DNA of 35,305 nucleotides from Myxococcales bacterium (GCA_013297655.1 JAAFHV010000075.1:1-35305); one strand, 5' to 3'. Shown: positions 14,638 to 23,945, counted from the stretch's first letter. The notes: generated by a model not told the origin, from the sequence alone. Translations and numbers: made by a program.

Positions 14638-15324
14638 ATGAAGCGCCCTCCCTCGTCGATCTTCGACGTTCGCATCGCGACGCTTCCCCGGTTCGTGGCG
14701 ATGAGCGCGTTCGGGCTCGCCCTCGTCGTCGCGCGGGTGCTCACCACCCACAGCATCGGGTACACGTTCCTCGCGTGGAACCTCTTCCTCGCGTGGGTGC
14801 CCTTCGCGCTCGCGAAGGCGCTCGAGTCGCTGGTGAAGAAGAACGTGCATCGTGCAGCTATTTTGGCGACCGGGGTCGCGTGGCTGCTCTTCCTCCCGAA
14901 CGCGCCTTACCTCGTGACCGACGTGATGCACCTCCGCCACTCGCAAGGTGCGCCGCTCTGGTTCGACGCGGTCATGCTGATGACGTTCGGGTGGACCGGG
15001 ATCGTGCTCGGGGTGGAGTCGCTGTCGATGGTGGCGAAGCTCGTCGCCGATCGTGCGGGGGTGGCGCTCGCGCGGGTGTTCGTGGTGCTCGTCGCGCTCG
15101 CGACGGGATATGGCATTTACCTCGGCCGCTTCGTGCGGCTCAACTCGTGGGACGTGGCGCGCCACCCGGGCTGGGTCGCGCGCGAGATCGCGGCGCCAGT
15201 GGTGCACCCGATCGACACCATGCGCGCGTGGAACGTGACGCTCGTCGTGGCGGCGTTGTTCCTCCTTACGTACATGACGATGCGCAGGCCCGCGGAGCCG
15301 AAGGAAGACGGCAACGGCGCCTGA
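14638..15324 (+). CDS. DUF1361 multi-span membrane protein
   Basis: 228 aa from ATG 14638, preceded by CGAGAGA; ATG 14599 would add 13 residues. About seven hydrophobic segments, including 'FVAMSAFGLALVVARVL', 'FLAWNLFLAWVPFALAKAL', 'ILATGVAWLLFLPNAPYLVT', 'VMLMTFGWTGIVLGVESLSM', 'VFVVLVALATGYGIYLGRFV' and 'VTLVVAALFLLTYM'. The 'LAWNLFLAWVPF', 'FLPNAPYLVTD' and 'GYGIYLGRF.R.NSWD' motifs are diagnostic of DUF1361, a family of inner-membrane proteins with no established function. The downstream 65-aa gene starts 21 bp after the stop, so the two are probably co-transcribed. Confidence 0.8.
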   Translation: MKRPPSSIFDVRIATLPRFVAMSAFGLALVVARVLTTHSIGYTFLAWNLFLAWVPFALAKALESLVKKNVHRAAILATGVAWLLFLPNAPYLVTDVMHLRHSQGAPLWFDAVMLMTFGWTGIVLGVESLSMVAKLVADRAGVALARVFVVLVALATGYGIYLGRFVRLNSWDVARHPGWVAREIAAPVVHPIDTMRAWNVTLVVAALFLLTYMTMRRPAEPKEDGNGA

Positions 15325-15345
15325 AATCGTTATCCTCGGCGCACG

Positions 15346-15543
15346 ATGCCGAACGATCGTCACGCGGTGGCGCTGTTGGGACTTTGGCTCCTGCTCTCGG
15401 AGGCCACGAAGCTCGTCGGGGAGACCAAGCCGCTCCTCTTGTCGATTCACGGCCTCGGCGTGCTCGTGGCGATCGTGCTCCTCGCCACCGCGGCGAACGG
15501 TCGCCAAAAGCCGGGCTCCTCGAAGCCCGAGCGCGCCAAATAG
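15346..15543 (+). CDS. Small membrane protein, unknown
   Basis: 65 aa, ATG 15346. Two hydrophobic stretches ('HAVALLGLWLLLSEATKLVG' and 'HGLGVLVAIVLLATAANG') and a basic polar tail. Close behind the DUF1361 gene (21 bp) in the same direction. No family recognised. Confidence 0.5.
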   Translation: MPNDRHAVALLGLWLLLSEATKLVGETKPLLLSIHGLGVLVAIVLLATAANGRQKPGSSKPERAK

Positions 15544-15638
15544 CCCGCGCCGGCGTCGCGTTCTAGAGCGCCGATCGGGTTGAAGGACCGAGGATTTCGC
15601 GCGGTGAGCAAGCTGCGTCACCAAGGTGCGCGCGACGA

Positions 15639-15678
15639 CGACGACGCTACAGGCCCGCAAGTCCCTGACGAGGGACGG
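15639..15678 (+). repeat. CRISPR-like repeat, copy 1
   Basis: 40-bp element matching 15736-15775 at 38 of 40 positions. It contains the perfect hairpin GTCCCTGACGAGGGAC at 15661-15676 (6-bp arms, 4-nt loop). After the shared part this copy continues ATAGTC, unlike copy 2. Palindrome placement and length resemble a CRISPR repeat, but only two copies exist and the gap between them (57 bp) is long for a spacer. Confidence 0.6.
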
Positions 15679-15735
15679 ATAGTCTTCTATCTTAGGAGGA
15701 GCAACGACGAGCGGCGCAGCTCACCGCGCGAAAGC

Positions 15736-15775
15736 CGACGACGCTGCAGGTCCGCAAGTCCCTGACGAGGGACGG
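15736..15775 (+). repeat. CRISPR-like repeat, copy 2
   Basis: Second copy of the 40-bp element, hairpin at 15758-15773. It continues GGATTCAAC, reminiscent of the GGATTGAAAC ends of many CRISPR repeats. No cas gene is seen in this window and no further copy is recognisable, so an orphan or decayed array, or a non-CRISPR palindromic repeat, are both possible. Confidence 0.6.
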
Positions 15776-15821
15776 GATTCAACCTGTTCGGTGCTCTAGG
15801 TTCGCTCTCGGGACTCTTCCG

Positions 15822-16253
15822 TCACCGAGGTTGGTTACTGGCGAAGAGCGAGCGCGTCATGTCGTTCGAGAGCACCACGAAGGTGAGCACACCCAAGATG
15901 GTGCCGAGTGGCATGTTCGTGCAGAGCAGGCCCGCCATGATGTAGACGAACGTGAGGTTCTTCTTCGTGGCGAGGCAGCGGCCGGCGAAGATCGTGAGCG
16001 CAGCCATCGTGAGGCCCACGAGCACGCCGCCGATCCCAATCGCGAGGAACATCCACCCGAAGACATCGGGAGGCGGGTTCGCCTGTCCGTGGTTCATGTC
16101 GCCGTTCAAGAACGCTGCGCCGAGCACCGCGTAGATGACGAAGATGAACGCGACCGGCACGAACAGCCCGCCGAGCACGTAATACCCGATCGCGAGCTGA
16201 CCGAGGTGTTGCTCCCCGCGCGGAGAAGCGAACGGTGGCGGTGGCGGCGGCAT
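15822..16253 (-). CDS. Membrane protein with proline-rich N-terminus, conserved in Polyangia-type genomes
   Basis: 143 aa from ATG 16253. I chose this start because it gives the 'MPPPPPPFASPRGEQHLGQL' N-terminus typical of this type of small protein, and because an upstream ATG at 16439 would collide with the divergent terC-like gene at 16442. Three or four membrane segments: 'LAIGYYVLGGLFVPVAFIFV', 'FGWMFLAIGIGGVLVGLTMA', 'LTIFAGRCLA' and 'GLLCTNMPLGTILGVLTFVV'. The 'AGRCLATKKNLTFVYIMAGL' loop is the best conserved part as I remember the family. Function unknown. Confidence 0.7.
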   Translation of the reverse strand: MPPPPPPFASPRGEQHLGQLAIGYYVLGGLFVPVAFIFVIYAVLGAAFLNGDMNHGQANPPPDVFGWMFLAIGIGGVLVGLTMAALTIFAGRCLATKKNLTFVYIMAGLLCTNMPLGTILGVLTFVVLSNDMTRSLFASNQPR

Positions 16254-16344
16254 GGGGCGAAATGGCGTCACGCCCAAACGATATCCGAGGGTCGGCCCGT
16301 CCGCGAGCGCCGCAGATCGGTCCTCACGCTTGCCCGAACGCCAT

Positions 16345-16362
16345 GATTTCGCGCGCAAAATC
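16345..16362. promoter_or_regulatory. Candidate operator between divergent membrane-protein genes
   Basis: Imperfect 18-bp palindrome GATTTCGCGCGCAAAATC (8 of 9 pairs match) midway in the 188-bp gap between the starts at 16253 and 16442. I looked here for a yybP-ykoY manganese riboswitch, common before TerC-family genes, and saw none. Confidence 0.25.
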
Positions 16363-16441
16363 GCGAAGGTCGCGCGTTCCCCTCGCTCCAGGGTCGATCG
16401 CTGCACGGATTTTGCTTCGACGAAGCTAGGGTAAGCCACGC

Positions 16442-17266
16442 ATGGAATGGATCGTCCCCCTCGTCTCTCTGATCGCGATGGAGCTCGTGCTCGGCATCGA
16501 CAACATCGTGTTCTTGTCGATCTTGGTGTCGGCGCTCCCGGAGGAGAAACGGAAGCTCGCGCGGAACGTCGGCCTCGTGCTCGCGCTCGTGGCGCGCCTC
16601 GTCTTGCTCCTCGGCATTCGCTGGGTCATGGGGCTCTCCACCGCGCTCTTCCACTGGTCGTGGATCGGCTTCGTGCCGGACGCTTGGGTCCAGAACCATC
16701 ACGTCGACGCCGTCACCGGGCGTGACATCGTGCTCCTCCTCGGCGGCGCGTTCTTGATCGGAAAGACCACGATCGAGATTCACAAGAAGACCGTCGGCAA
16801 CGAGCACGAAGAGGTCGCCAAACAAGCCAAAGGCGCAAGCTTCGCGAGCGTGCTCGCTCAAATCATCGTCCTCGACTTGGTGTTCTCGCTCGACTCCGTC
16901 ATCTCCGCGATCGGCATGGTCCAAGAGGTGTGGATCATGTATGTTGCAACCATCGTCGCGGTCGTGTTCATGGCGGCGTTCTCGGGCAAGGTGTCGCGCT
17001 TCGTCGACGAGAACCCCACCTTCAAGATGCTCGCCCTCTCGTTCCTCGTGCTCGTCGGGGTGATGCTCTTCGCCGAGGGCATCGGCACCCACGTGAGCAA
17101 GGGTTACCTCTACGCGGCGATGGCGTTCGCGTTCCTCGTCGAGATTCTGAACATGCGTGTCCGGAAGAAGGAAGACAAGGCCGCGCGAGAGGCGAAAGGC
17201 GCGGTCGCGGGCGCACCGAACGCCGAAGAAAAGGCGGCCTCGTCGCCTCCCGCGTCTGCGAAGTAG
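16442..17266 (+). CDS. TerC/Alx-family integral membrane protein
   Basis: 274 aa, ATG 16442. It opens 'MEWIVPLVSLIAMELVLGID' and continues 'NIVFLSILVSALPEE', the signature first helix of TerC proteins with conserved Glu and Asp. A second copy of the motif, 'QIIVLDLVFSLDSVISAIG', carries the other conserved acidic residues. Seven or so membrane helices, with a cytoplasmic loop 'KKTVGNEHEEVAKQAKGASF' between the halves and a polar, Lys/Ala/Glu-rich tail. Members export or handle Mn2+ (Alx, MntP-independent) or act in tellurite-resistance loci. Family knowledge favours metal-ion transport, often for metallating secreted enzymes. No ter genes are nearby. The downstream gene at 17320 begins 53 bp later and may be co-transcribed. 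Confidence 0.85.
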   Translation: MEWIVPLVSLIAMELVLGIDNIVFLSILVSALPEEKRKLARNVGLVLALVARLVLLLGIRWVMGLSTALFHWSWIGFVPDAWVQNHHVDAVTGRDIVLLLGGAFLIGKTTIEIHKKTVGNEHEEVAKQAKGASFASVLAQIIVLDLVFSLDSVISAIGMVQEVWIMYVATIVAVVFMAAFSGKVSRFVDENPTFKMLALSFLVLVGVMLFAEGIGTHVSKGYLYAAMAFAFLVEILNMRVRKKEDKAAREAKGAVAGAPNAEEKAASSPPASAK

Positions 17267-17319
17267 CCGGTCACGATCACGAGCTGGTTCGGGGTACGCT
17301 GTCGAGACGAGGTCTCGCC

Positions 17320-19119
17320 ATGTCTTTGTTCCCGAAGTGCTCCTTTCACTACTACCTCGACAAGGGCGCGCGGCTCGTCCCCGGGCAGCGAAACGCGGGC
17401 CGGCTCGTGCTCGACGTGCCGGAGGCGATCACCCGCGCCGAGCACCTCGTCTTGGTGCTCAAGTCGCAAGCGTGGGCAGGATACGGCTCGGGCAAGAATC
17501 GCCGCGTCGTCCGCAACGAGCTGCTGCGCCTCCCGCTCCGGGTCGACATCCCGCACGGCGGAATGCCCGTCGGCAAGCACGAGTACCCGTTTCATTTCGA
17601 TCTTCCGGATTGGCTCCCCCCGGCGTTCGATGGGTACGACTGCGGCATCGTGCACGAGCTCGAGGCCACCCTCGACGTCGACTGGGCGATCGATCCAGTC
17701 TCGCGCGTGAACCCCCGCGTCGCGATGTTGCCTACTCACGGCCGCCGCCTCCCCAGCGTGGTCCGCTCTCCCAACGGCTTCCACGAAGCGATCGTGCTCG
17801 AGATCACGCTCGACTCCGCCGTCATCGCGGAGGACGAGCCGCTCTCGGGAAAAATAGCGCTCCGCGCGGGGGCAGACGCGCGCATGGACGCCGTGGTCCT
17901 CACGTTCTGCCGCATCACCACCGTCGCGATGGGGCACGGCGATCGTCGCAAGTCCGAGGTCGGGGTGGTGCGCCTCACCCCCGCGATGCTCCACTCCGGC
18001 GAGCCGATTCCATTCCTGTTTCCACCCGATGAAAATGGAGTGCCATCGTTCGGCGGGCCGCAGCTCGTGGTCGATCACGTGCTCCGTGTCTCGGTCGACG
18101 TTCCCTGGTCGTTCGACCCGGAGATGGAAGTCCCTTTCACGATTCTGCCGAAAGGCTCCTCGATCGAAGGGGAGGGGAGCGCCGTCGCCGTCGGTGGTGA
18201 GCGTCTTCGCCAAATGGCAGGTTATCTCGCGCAGCGCACGGGCCTCCAAGAGGGCACTCCGCCCGTGCTCGTGCGGGGAAAACAAGGCCCGGTCACGTTC
18301 CAGCTCTCCGATGCGCCGCGCGGGGGCGGGCTCGGGGTGGAGGCCGTGATTGCCTATCCCGCCATGGGGCTCGACATTCGCATGCGCCCGCTCGGCATGC
18401 TCGACGGCTTCCGGAGCGCTACCCTCGTGCCGCCGGAGCTTCGCGACAAGTTCCTCCTTCAATGCGAAATCGCGGAGCGGCGGTATTCGCGCCCGCCGCT
18501 GGTCGAGGCAGACTTTCATCGTGTCTTGCACGGGCTCGCGTTCGCCGACTCGATCCGCATGACGGACCACCACTTGGCTTTTCACGTCGCGCTCCCCGAC
18601 GATCCGGAGCGCCTCGTGAAGGCGGCCGAGTTCATCGCCGAGAAGGCCAAGACGATCGCGGCCCTGTATCCGTCGCTCCCGTTTCCCGCTGCCCTCGAGG
18701 GCTCGCGCGCCGCATGGGAGGCCGCCGCTCTCGAGCGCGATGGTTTCCTCGTCCCTACGGTGCCGCAGATCGTGGGCATGAAGATGCTCGTGCGGACCCT
18801 AGGCGGCGAAGAGCGCACCTTCTGGGTTCGCATCGGCACCGAGTGGGCGATCGTTCCTCATGGCTATGTGGAGGTCACCTGCCCGGAGGCCCCGATGCCC
18901 GCGCAGGCCGGGGAAATGCTCGCCGGGCGAATGCCTCACCCGCTCCTCGCGCCGCTGCACTCCACGTTCACCATGTCGCAAGAGGGGCACTCGGCGATAC
19001 GCCTCCACACGAAGGACCTCGTCCACGATCCGCGGGTGCTCTTCCCCGCGGTCGACGCGCTCGTCTCGTTCATGCTCGACGTGCGAGGCGAGCGAAGGGT
19101 GAACGCGGCGTACCGTTGA
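17320..19119 (+). CDS. Large Spo0M/arrestin-like protein with unknown C-terminal region
   Basis: 599 aa, ATG 17320. The first ~270 residues have the two-lobe beta-sandwich pattern of Spo0M/arrestin-like proteins: 'SFHYYLDKGARLVPGQRNAG' at the start, 'LRVDIPHGGMPVGKHEYPFH' and 'FDLPDWLPPAFDGYD' in the first lobe, 'ITLDSAVIAEDEPLSGKIAL' in the second, then 'VPFTILPKGS'. Family members are soluble cytoplasmic scaffolds. The last ~300 residues (from 'GPVTFQLSDAPRGGGLGVEA' on) look like a different domain, with repeated alpha/beta elements such as 'DDPERLVKAAEFIAEKAKTI' that recall DUF3137-like or lipid-binding modules only vaguely. I do not assign that part. No ligand or partner is evident. Confidence 0.65.
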   Translation: MSLFPKCSFHYYLDKGARLVPGQRNAGRLVLDVPEAITRAEHLVLVLKSQAWAGYGSGKNRRVVRNELLRLPLRVDIPHGGMPVGKHEYPFHFDLPDWLPPAFDGYDCGIVHELEATLDVDWAIDPVSRVNPRVAMLPTHGRRLPSVVRSPNGFHEAIVLEITLDSAVIAEDEPLSGKIALRAGADARMDAVVLTFCRITTVAMGHGDRRKSEVGVVRLTPAMLHSGEPIPFLFPPDENGVPSFGGPQLVVDHVLRVSVDVPWSFDPEMEVPFTILPKGSSIEGEGSAVAVGGERLRQMAGYLAQRTGLQEGTPPVLVRGKQGPVTFQLSDAPRGGGLGVEAVIAYPAMGLDIRMRPLGMLDGFRSATLVPPELRDKFLLQCEIAERRYSRPPLVEADFHRVLHGLAFADSIRMTDHHLAFHVALPDDPERLVKAAEFIAEKAKTIAALYPSLPFPAALEGSRAAWEAAALERDGFLVPTVPQIVGMKMLVRTLGGEERTFWVRIGTEWAIVPHGYVEVTCPEAPMPAQAGEMLAGRMPHPLLAPLHSTFTMSQEGHSAIRLHTKDLVHDPRVLFPAVDALVSFMLDVRGERRVNAAYR

Positions 19120-19321
19120 GCCCGGTCGCACAAAAGGTGCATGGTGCACGCATTGTGCGCCGCGCACGATGAGTGGCCCGTCTCGTTCGTCGCGCATCAC
19201 GCGAGGCCATCGACGCCTCCCCGGTACGCGCACCCGCGCGCGAGAGAAGGCAAGGGCCTTTCGTGGTGTCGTCGATGTCTAACGGACGAACAACGAGAGC
19301 CGAGCCTCCCTCGTCGCGGAG

Positions 19322-20077
19322 TCAGCGAGTCTTCTTGGGGGTGGCCTTCTTGGCCGGAGCGGCGGCCTTCTTGGGGACAGCCTTCTTGGTGGCGGGCTTC
19401 TTGGTGGCGGCCTTCTTGGCCGGAGGCGCGGCCTTCTTGGTCGCTTTGGGTTTTGCCTTCGTGCTCCTCGCCGCGCTCTTCGTAAACGCAGCCTTCTTCG
19501 CCCTCTGGCCTGGCGACGTCTTCGACTTCGGAGCTGGCGTTGCGGCCTTCTTCGGAGCGCTCTTCGTGGCCTTCTTTCCGTCGTCGGCCGTCACGACCAC
19601 GACGACGGGCTTCTCTTTCGCCGTGCTCCGCGGATGCGAGGCGGGCTGGGTCTTGATCGAGGTGATCTTGCGTCGTGCCAGGTGGAGGGCGAACGCGTCG
19701 ACACCGCGTCCGTCCCACACGAGGGTGAACCCCGCCCAGCCCTTCGCGATGAAGCTCACGAACGTCGGCCAGCCCGCCTCGAACGCCTCCATCACCTCAC
19801 GAATCTCGGCGGCGTACTCCTCCGGCAGCTCTTCGAGATTGACCTCCGGATGCCCGAACGCGATGCAAACGCGCTCGTCGTAGTCGATGAGGATCCCCGC
19901 CTCGGCGAAGGCCCAATCCATGAGCTCTTCGGTCGCCGCGTACACCTTCGGGAGCTCGCGTTTGAGCTTCTTCGCTCCCTCCTCCAAGCTGAGCGTGCAG
20001 CCGAGGGCGGCCCACTGATCCTCGAAGGCGCGGGCCTTTCCATCTTCGATCAGTACGAAATTCGCGCGGTGTCCCAT
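19322..20077 (-). CDS. Conserved N-terminal domain with a lysine/alanine/proline-rich H1-like tail
   Basis: 251 aa, ATG 20077. Residues 1-~135 form a soluble domain ('MGHRANFVLIEDGKARAFED', 'QWAALGCTLSLEEG', 'YDERVCIAFGHPEVNLEELP', 'WAGFTLVWDGRGVDAFALHL'). 'MGHRANFV.I..G' openings recur in bacterial proteins of unknown function, from memory. From ~150 the chain is almost only Lys, Ala, Pro, Thr and Ser, with units like KKAAPPAKKAATKK, ending 'KKATPKKTR'. The tail is less regular than that of the receiver-domain protein at 12296 but of the same kind, so it likely binds nucleic acid or polyanions. It is the second such tail in 8 kb. Converges on the arrestin-like gene with a 202-bp gap. Confidence 0.65.
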   Translation of the reverse strand: MGHRANFVLIEDGKARAFEDQWAALGCTLSLEEGAKKLKRELPKVYAATEELMDWAFAEAGILIDYDERVCIAFGHPEVNLEELPEEYAAEIREVMEAFEAGWPTFVSFIAKGWAGFTLVWDGRGVDAFALHLARRKITSIKTQPASHPRSTAKEKPVVVVVTADDGKKATKSAPKKAATPAPKSKTSPGQRAKKAAFTKSAARSTKAKPKATKKAAPPAKKAATKKPATKKAVPKKAAAPAKKATPKKTR

Positions 20078-20144
20078 GCACGAGAACTACCCGAGACACG
20101 CTCCCGGTGAATAGCCTCGTGCGTGGGAAAGGACACCCGCGCGA

Positions 20145-20786
20145 TCAGCGGGCAGCGCGGAGCTTCTCCTCGAGGCCCATCTCGAAGAACGCGCGAAGCT
20201 CGCCCCGCATCGGGACAACACGTGCATGTTCCACGTATCTTCGCTCGAGCTTCTCGGTGAAGCGCGCGGCGGTGTCGTTCGCGACGCGGTAGCGCTCGCC
20301 CTCGTCGGTGTCCTCGTCGTGCACGTAGGCAACGTCGGTGAAGAGGCGTCGGCGAAGCTTCTCGCTGGTTCGCGACGAGAAGCCGGGGAGGCCGTGGGCG
20401 AGCACGACGTACTTGTCGACCTCGGCTTGGATCTCGAGCTCGAGCTGGGTCGTCTCGCGTCGTCGCTCCGAGCGCGCGGCGAGGTAAACGAAGTGGCTCA
20501 CCCCCTCGATGATTTGGCAGAGCGGATCGAGGGAAGCATCATGGAGCGCCACCTCCGTCGCGCCGAGCTTCGGCATTCGGAGCTCGATTTCCAGGTCTTC
20601 TCCCGAGTCGCGAACGAAGAGGGTCTCGCGGTCCTCGCCTTCCGCGAGCGTCACGAAGTCGCCGACGTGAGGGAGAGCGTCGAGTCGATAGAGCCGCGTG
20701 AGCCCTTCTTTTACGCGCTCGGCGAGGGCAATTTCACGAACGAGGCCCGCGCCGTAGCCGTCGAGCCTTCGTGTCGCGCTCGTCAC
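20145..20786 (-). CDS. Conserved protein of unknown function, coupled to the upstream gene
   Basis: 213 aa. GTG start at 20786 overlaps the stop of the upstream gene (GTGA), so translation is probably coupled. No signal or membrane segment. Mixed alpha/beta with motifs such as 'RLYRLDALPHVGDFVTLAEG', 'LEIELRMPKLGATEVALHD', 'CQIIEGVSHFVYLAARSERR' and a charged C-terminal helix region ('YVEHARVVPMRGELRAFFEM'). 'GVSHFVYL..R......T.LELEIQAEVDKYV' resembles conserved deltaproteobacterial hypotheticals that always sit next to a partner like the upstream gene. I recognise the pair as a recurring arrangement but know no function. Confidence 0.65.
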   Translation of the reverse strand: MTSATRRLDGYGAGLVREIALAERVKEGLTRLYRLDALPHVGDFVTLAEGEDRETLFVRDSGEDLEIELRMPKLGATEVALHDASLDPLCQIIEGVSHFVYLAARSERRRETTQLELEIQAEVDKYVVLAHGLPGFSSRTSEKLRRRLFTDVAYVHDEDTDEGERYRVANDTAARFTEKLERRYVEHARVVPMRGELRAFFEMGLEEKLRAAR

Positions 20787-21382
20787 TGAAAGACCTTCTT
20801 GCCCTTCGGGGTGGAGAAGCCGTGCGCCGAGAGGGCGGAGGCGATGGTCTCGCTCTGCGTCTTTTGCCAGCGCTCGTAGAGCTTGAGGAGGCCCGTGACG
20901 CCCTCTGCGCCGCGCGCGAGGGTGAGGTTGGCGACCTCGGCCACGAGGGCGACGAACGCCTCGAACTTACGGGCGAGCTCGCCGAAAATGTCCGGACCGC
21001 CGTCGGTGCTGCCGCCGGTGAGCAAGCTCCCGGCCGACTCGTACGCGCGCGAGCCGATGTTGACGAGGTAGCTCTGGTCGACGCCGCGCCGCTCGAAGTG
21101 GTCGATGAAAAATCCACTCGAGTAGAGGGTGCCGTCTCCGAGGGCGCGAAGCTTCGCGAACCGCTCGCCGAGATCGTTGGTGTGGAGCGCTTCGTCGAGC
21201 AGGAACGCAAGCGGCCTGTCGAGGGTGGCTTCACGGTGGGCATCGGGCTTCGCGAACTCCGAGAGCACGCCGGCAAGGTAGGTCTTGGTGCCGGACGAGG
21301 CCTCGATCCGCCGCGCCTTCATCGCGTCTTCGAGGGCGTCGTGAAAGAAGCCGTCCAGGGATGCGGTCGCCAGGATTGTCAT
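20783..21382 (-). CDS. Conserved helical protein of unknown function, first gene of a pair
   Basis: 199 aa. The ATG at 21382 has a textbook AGGAGG seven bases upstream on the minus strand, which decides against the ATG 33 bp further up. Mostly helical: 'DGFFHDALEDAMKARR', 'TYLAGVLSEFAKP', 'LAFLLDEALHTNDLGERFAK', 'LRALGDGTLYSSGFFIDHFE', 'SYLVNIGSRAYESAGSLL', 'IFGELARKFEAFVALVAEVA'. The 'LGDGTLYSSGFF.D.F.RRGVD..Y..NIG..AY' stretch is the most conserved part as I remember this family from Myxococcota. No catalytic motif stands out. Divergent from groES, with 411 bp between starts. Confidence 0.65.
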   Translation of the reverse strand: MTILATASLDGFFHDALEDAMKARRIEASSGTKTYLAGVLSEFAKPDAHREATLDRPLAFLLDEALHTNDLGERFAKLRALGDGTLYSSGFFIDHFERRGVDQSYLVNIGSRAYESAGSLLTGGSTDGGPDIFGELARKFEAFVALVAEVANLTLARGAEGVTGLLKLYERWQKTQSETIASALSAHGFSTPKGKKVFQ

Positions 21383-21627
21383 GGGAGTCCTCCTCGTAGT
21401 CAGGCTCCGACGCACTGCGCGACGCCGGGCCTCTCAAAAAGCTACCCACGAGGATCGACCTGGGCAATTTTCTTTGCGATCTTCGAGGCTTGACGCACCA
21501 CTTTGGTGGCGCTCCATCCACGCGGCTGCCAACGTCGACCGGTCCACCCGTTCAGGTCGGTTCGCTCGAAAAATAGCGAATCATTTTCGCAACATGGAGA
21601 AATCGTCGTTTGGCACGCCGGCCTGCC

Positions 21628-21655
21628 TTGACGGTGGGCGCCCAGCGATTACGTT
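21628..21655 (+). promoter_or_regulatory. Predicted sigma-70-type promoter of groES-groEL
   Basis: TTGACG at 21628-21633, 16 bp, TACGTT at 21650-21655. Predicted start of transcription is near 21662, just in front of the CIRCE element, the expected layout for HrcA control. The -10 box matches only three of six consensus positions. Confidence 0.5.
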
Positions 21656-21665
21656 CGGCCCGCTG

Positions 21666-21692
21666 TCAGCACTCGTGCATCTCGAGTGCTAA
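21666..21692 (+). promoter_or_regulatory. CIRCE operator (HrcA-binding)
   Basis: TCAGCACTC, nine bases, GAGTGCTAA. Consensus CIRCE is TTAGCACTC-N9-GAGTGCTAA, so only one base differs and the spacing is exact. It lies ~100 bp upstream of the groES start, at the predicted transcript start. HrcA repressor binding here would make groESL heat-inducible. hrcA itself is not in the window. Confidence 0.92.
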
Positions 21693-21793
21693 CAATCGAC
21701 GGGGCAGGCCGCGGAACCGTTTCGCGCCAGTCTCGGAAGCACTTCGGAGGCCTCGGCCTCCTTCAGACCCGAACGCTCAGGAGTTACACGAAC

Positions 21794-22084
21794 ATGGCCA
21801 TTCGCCCCCTTCAGGACCGCATTCTCCTCAAGCGCGTAAAAGAAGAAGAGAAGACCAAGGGCGGGATCATCATCCCCGACACCGCCAAAGAGAAGCCCAT
21901 CGAGGGCGAGGTCGTTGCGGTCGGCAGCGGCAAGGTCCTCGACGACGGCACCGTTCGCCCGCTCGACGTGAAGGTCGGCGACCGTGTCCTCTTCGGCAAG
22001 TACTCCGGCACCGAAGTGAAGATCGAAGGCGAAGAGCGACTGATCGTCCGCGAAGACGACATCTTCGTCGTTCTGGAGAAGTAA
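21794..22084 (+). CDS. groES: Co-chaperonin GroES (Hsp10)
   Basis: 96 aa, the standard length. ATG 21794 follows AGGAG at 10 nt and gives the canonical start '[20 protein letters not shown]'. The mobile loop ('[20 protein letters not shown]') with its hydrophobic GGIIIP contact for GroEL is intact, as are '[11 protein letters not shown]', '[20 protein letters not shown]' and '[10 protein letters not shown]'. Seven subunits cap the GroEL ring so that substrate folds in the closed chamber. Transcription is from the CIRCE-controlled promoter. The following groEL gene is unusually far away (198 bp). Confidence 0.97.
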   Translation: MAIRPLQDRILLKRVKEEEKTKGGIIIPDTAKEKPIEGEVVAVGSGKVLDDGTVRPLDVKVGDRVLFGKYSGTEVKIEGEERLIVREDDIFVVLEK

Positions 22085-22101
22085 CTCGCGCCTTCGACGC
22101 C

Positions 22102-22161
22102 AGGACGACGTTCTCGTGCTCAGCGTACAGGAGTACGCCTCCGCGCGGAGAACGCCGTCCT
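22102..22161 (+). other. Compound hairpin in the groES-groEL spacer
   Basis: Outer arms 22102-22115 (AGGACGACGTTCTC) and 22148-22161 (GAGAACGCCGTCCT) pair at 13 of 14 positions; pairing continues weakly outward to 22096/22167. Inside lies a second perfect hairpin GCGTAC-AGGA-GTACGC at 22123-22138. It may protect or delimit the groES mRNA after processing, or pause the polymerase. Confidence 0.6.
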
Positions 22162-22194
22162 GACGCCGAATTCGCTTCGTTCCTTCCCCAGAAC

Positions 22195-22243
22195 GTTCGC
22201 GTCCGGGGGAGAAGAAGCGCGGGCTCGCGAACCAGATTTTTTT
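22195..22243 (+). terminator. Terminator-like element between groES and groEL
   Basis: Perfect stem GTTCGCG (22195-22201) / CGCGAAC (22226-22232) with a 24-nt loop, then CAGA and seven T residues (22237-22243). The long loop makes it weaker than a standard terminator, so partial read-through into groEL is expected. A further small hairpin GCCC-TACG-GGGC follows at 22246-22257. Confidence 0.5.
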
Positions 22244-22276
22244 GTGCCCTACGGGGCTTTGATTCAGCAGAGGTAA

Positions 22277-23911
<1,635 letters not shown>

Positions 23912-23945
23912 GATTCGCGTAGCTCCTTGAGCTGCATGAACCGAT

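Larger units (their letters stand above)
21383..21793. other. Long control region between a divergent gene and groES
   Basis: 411 bp without a gene. It holds the groES promoter and CIRCE (21628-21692), the groES leader, and further upstream an alternating set of TTCGC arms at 21561-21590 (TTCGCT, AGCGAA, then TTCGC), which could be an operator for the minus-strand gene or an extra heat-shock site. A small CACCA-CTT-TGGTG hairpin lies near 21497. No other feature seen. Confidence 0.5.

Noticed and set aside
15600-15821. A full CRISPR array
   Set aside because: Only two repeat copies, a 57-bp interval, diverging repeat ends and no cas genes; kept as CRISPR-like repeats only.
16254-16441. Possible yybP-ykoY manganese riboswitch before the TerC gene
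   Set aside because: Neither the conserved junction sequences nor the expected stems could be found.
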